This document shows, piece after piece, positions 6,471 through 7,173 of a DNA stretch of 7,173 nucleotides. The position numbers and the translations under genes were made by a program. Below the pieces are notes generated by a model that did not search any database, was not told the origin of the DNA, and saw nothing but the letters and a program-made list of their open reading frames with translations. Each line of letters starts with the position of its first letter. Positions within the stretch are counted from its first letter, which is position 1. Source of the stretch: Methanoregula sp. (GTDB lineage Archaea; Halobacteriota; Methanomicrobia; Methanomicrobiales; Methanospirillaceae); the NCBI RefSeq assembly GCF_002835825.1, contig NZ_PIZH01000081.1:1-7173 (forward strand), written 5' to 3'.

Positions 6471-6496
6471 TTTTTTGGCCCCAATTATTGGGGACC
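6471..6496 (+). terminator. oligo-T plus hairpin terminator after ndk
   Basis: Six T residues (6471-6476) begin 4 nt after the ndk stop. They are followed by a perfect hairpin, CCCCAA (6479-6484), TTA loop, TTGGGG (6488-6493), with outer GG/CC pairs across one bulged A. The T tract alone is a plausible archaeal termination signal. The hairpin after it may protect the 3' end or stop RNA polymerase. The placement at the operon end supports the call. Confidence 0.7.
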
Positions 6497-6628
6497 TGGC
6501 TTTGCAGGACAACGGCAGGGTCCGCGCCTTGTGAATGTCAATCCAGAATAAGGATACATGGTCTGATAAGACCGCGATAACCAGCCGGGATTCTATCTGA
6601 CCCTTCATTTTCACCCGCGTACCACAGG
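6497..6628. other. non-coding interval between ndk and the small membrane gene
   Basis: No convincing reading frame or RNA gene is seen here. It contains a small hairpin with stem GGTCT (6560-6564), loop GATA, stem AGACC (6569-6573), inside a weaker outer TGGT/ACCA pairing. GGACC (6492-6496) could also pair with GGTCC (6519-6523) as an alternative to the ndk terminator hairpin. These may be chance structures. Confidence 0.4.
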
Positions 6629-6659
6629 TTATATGATGCCTGCTTCAGATTATATCATG
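6629..6659 (+). promoter_or_regulatory. promoter region with two TTATATNATG copies
   Basis: TTATATGATG (6629-6638) and TTATATCATG (6650-6659) form near-identical direct repeats 21 nt apart. The first is well placed as a TATA box for a start near 6655, leaving a short leader with GGGGA at 6668-6672 before the ATG at 6680. Used as a TATA box, the second would give an almost leaderless mRNA. The presence of a Shine-Dalgarno favours the first. Confidence 0.5.
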
Positions 6660-6679
6660 AAACAAACGGGGAAGAGAAA

Positions 6680-6880
6680 ATGAGTGACTGGGATATTGCA
6701 TCGGTCGGGCATGTGCTGATTGGCAGCAGCATCACGGTTGCCGGGATTATCATAGCCGCACTGCTCATCGGTATGAATATCCCGATGGCACCATTCCTGC
6801 TCCTGACAACCACCATGCTCATTGTTATGAGCGCTATTCTCATCATTTACAAGGTCCCCCGGAGTCCCCCACCCATCTGA
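6680..6880 (+). CDS. small two-helix membrane protein of unknown function
   Basis: I do not recognise this 66-residue protein. It begins with a short acidic segment (SDWD) and then has two hydrophobic segments at about 13-31 and 37-57, separated by a GMNIP turn. It ends in a proline-rich tail with two basic residues (KVPRSPPPI). This pattern suggests a hairpin-like inner-membrane protein with both ends on the same side. Support for real coding: a Shine-Dalgarno (GGGGA, 6668-6672), an upstream TATA box, and a following gene 12 nt away. It may be specific to related methanogens. Confidence 0.65.
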   Translation: MSDWDIASVGHVLIGSSITVAGIIIAALLIGMNIPMAPFLLLTTTMLIVMSAILIIYKVPRSPPPI

Positions 6881-6892
6881 GCGAGGCACTGC

Positions 6893-7173
6893 ATGGATGA
6901 TCACCAACCGGTCCGGATATGCAGCGCCCAGATAGCCGGCACCTGGGACAATCACACGGCAACACTGGAAAAGGCCCGACCGCTCGTTTGCCATGCAGCG
7001 GCCTCCGGTGCCCGCCTGATCTGTTTTCCCGAGCAGGTTGCAACCGGCTGGGACCCCGGTTCTACAAACCATACTGAAGAGCTGAACGGCACAATCGTAC
7101 CGGCCTTGCGCGAAATGGCATACGCGAGCACGAACGCGGATCTTGGGACCCTCCGGCCTCACAGTGAAGCACG
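6893..7173 (+). CDS. Nitrilase/carbon-nitrogen hydrolase superfamily protein, N-terminal part
   Basis: The first 93 residues are visible and the frame is open to the window edge, so the gene is cut by the window and is not itself broken. RICSAQIAGTWDN at 8-20 and the segment ARLICFPEQVATGWDP at 40-55 match the N-terminal strands of the nitrilase superfamily. E47 in FPEQ is the first residue of the Glu-Lys-Cys catalytic triad; Lys and Cys would lie downstream of the window. Such enzymes hydrolyse amides or nitriles, including omega-amidase and N-carbamoyl hydrolase reactions; the subfamily cannot be set from this part. The ATG at 6893 has GAGG at 6883-6886 six nt upstream. It lies 12 nt after the small membrane gene and is probably cotranscribed. 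Confidence 0.85.
   Translation, partial: MDDHQPVRICSAQIAGTWDNHTATLEKARPLVCHAAASGARLICFPEQVATGWDPGSTNHTEELNGTIVPALREMAYASTNADLGTLRPHSEA

Noticed and set aside
6650..7162. 170-codon open frame on the - strand opposite the last two genes
   Set aside because: The + strand frame at 6893 has nitrilase motifs with the catalytic Glu and a Shine-Dalgarno, and the - strand frame shows no family features.
7107..7173. Possible frameshift near the end of the nitrilase gene because the last residues match the family less clearly
   Set aside because: The frame stays open and NADLGTLRP is a plausible counterpart of the usual A-x-LGS-x-R strand. The other two frames do not fit better.

Overview
The window looks like chromosomal DNA of a methanogenic archaeon, most likely of the order Methanomicrobiales and possibly close to Methanoregula. 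Three things point to Archaea. The ribosomal proteins (L7Ae, S28e, L24e) are types absent from bacteria. Shine-Dalgarno sites match the archaeal anti-SD, and the promoters carry TATA-type boxes. The genus-level guess rests on gene content and overall base composition as I recall them, and was not searched. All convincing genes are on the + strand. No rRNA, tRNA, CRISPR array, IS element or phage gene is visible.

Layout. (1) 1-166 is an AT-rich, gene-poor stretch with a 9-nt tandem T-rich repeat and a weak promoter. (2) 167-5089 is a tight four-gene transcription unit: an FAD-dependent amine-oxidase-like oxidoreductase, a family-2 glycosyltransferase of the dolichyl-phosphate-sugar synthase type, a multi-spanning membrane protein of the LPG-synthase-TM/UPF0104 family, and a large DUF2298 ('YYY' motif) membrane protein. 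Neighbours overlap by 14 and 17 nt, which suggests translational coupling. (3) 5090-5221 holds a promoter and a structured leader. (4) 5222-6467 is the conserved archaeal set rpl7ae - rps28e - rpl24e - ndk, closed by an oligo-T tract and hairpin. (5) 6468-6679 is non-coding. (6) 6680-7173 holds a 66-residue two-helix membrane protein followed by the start of a nitrilase-superfamily amidohydrolase, cut off by the window edge.

How the genes work together (inference). The GT2, membrane and DUF2298 genes look like the parts of a lipid-linked sugar pathway: charging a polyprenyl/dolichyl phosphate with a sugar in the cytoplasm, moving or helping to move it across the membrane, and using it outside through a GT-C-like enzyme. 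Haloarchaeal AglD carries a GT2 domain and a similar membrane domain in one polypeptide, so genes 2 and 3 resemble a split AglD. The FAD enzyme would modify the lipid or the sugar. The second operon joins translation proteins with nucleotide supply.

The most interesting non-coding signal is the rpl7ae leader. It can be folded by hand into two mutually exclusive structures. One leaves the Shine-Dalgarno sequence open. The other forms a kink-turn-like motif, the RNA ligand of L7Ae itself, and covers the Shine-Dalgarno sequence. This fits autoregulation by L7Ae, as known from other archaea.
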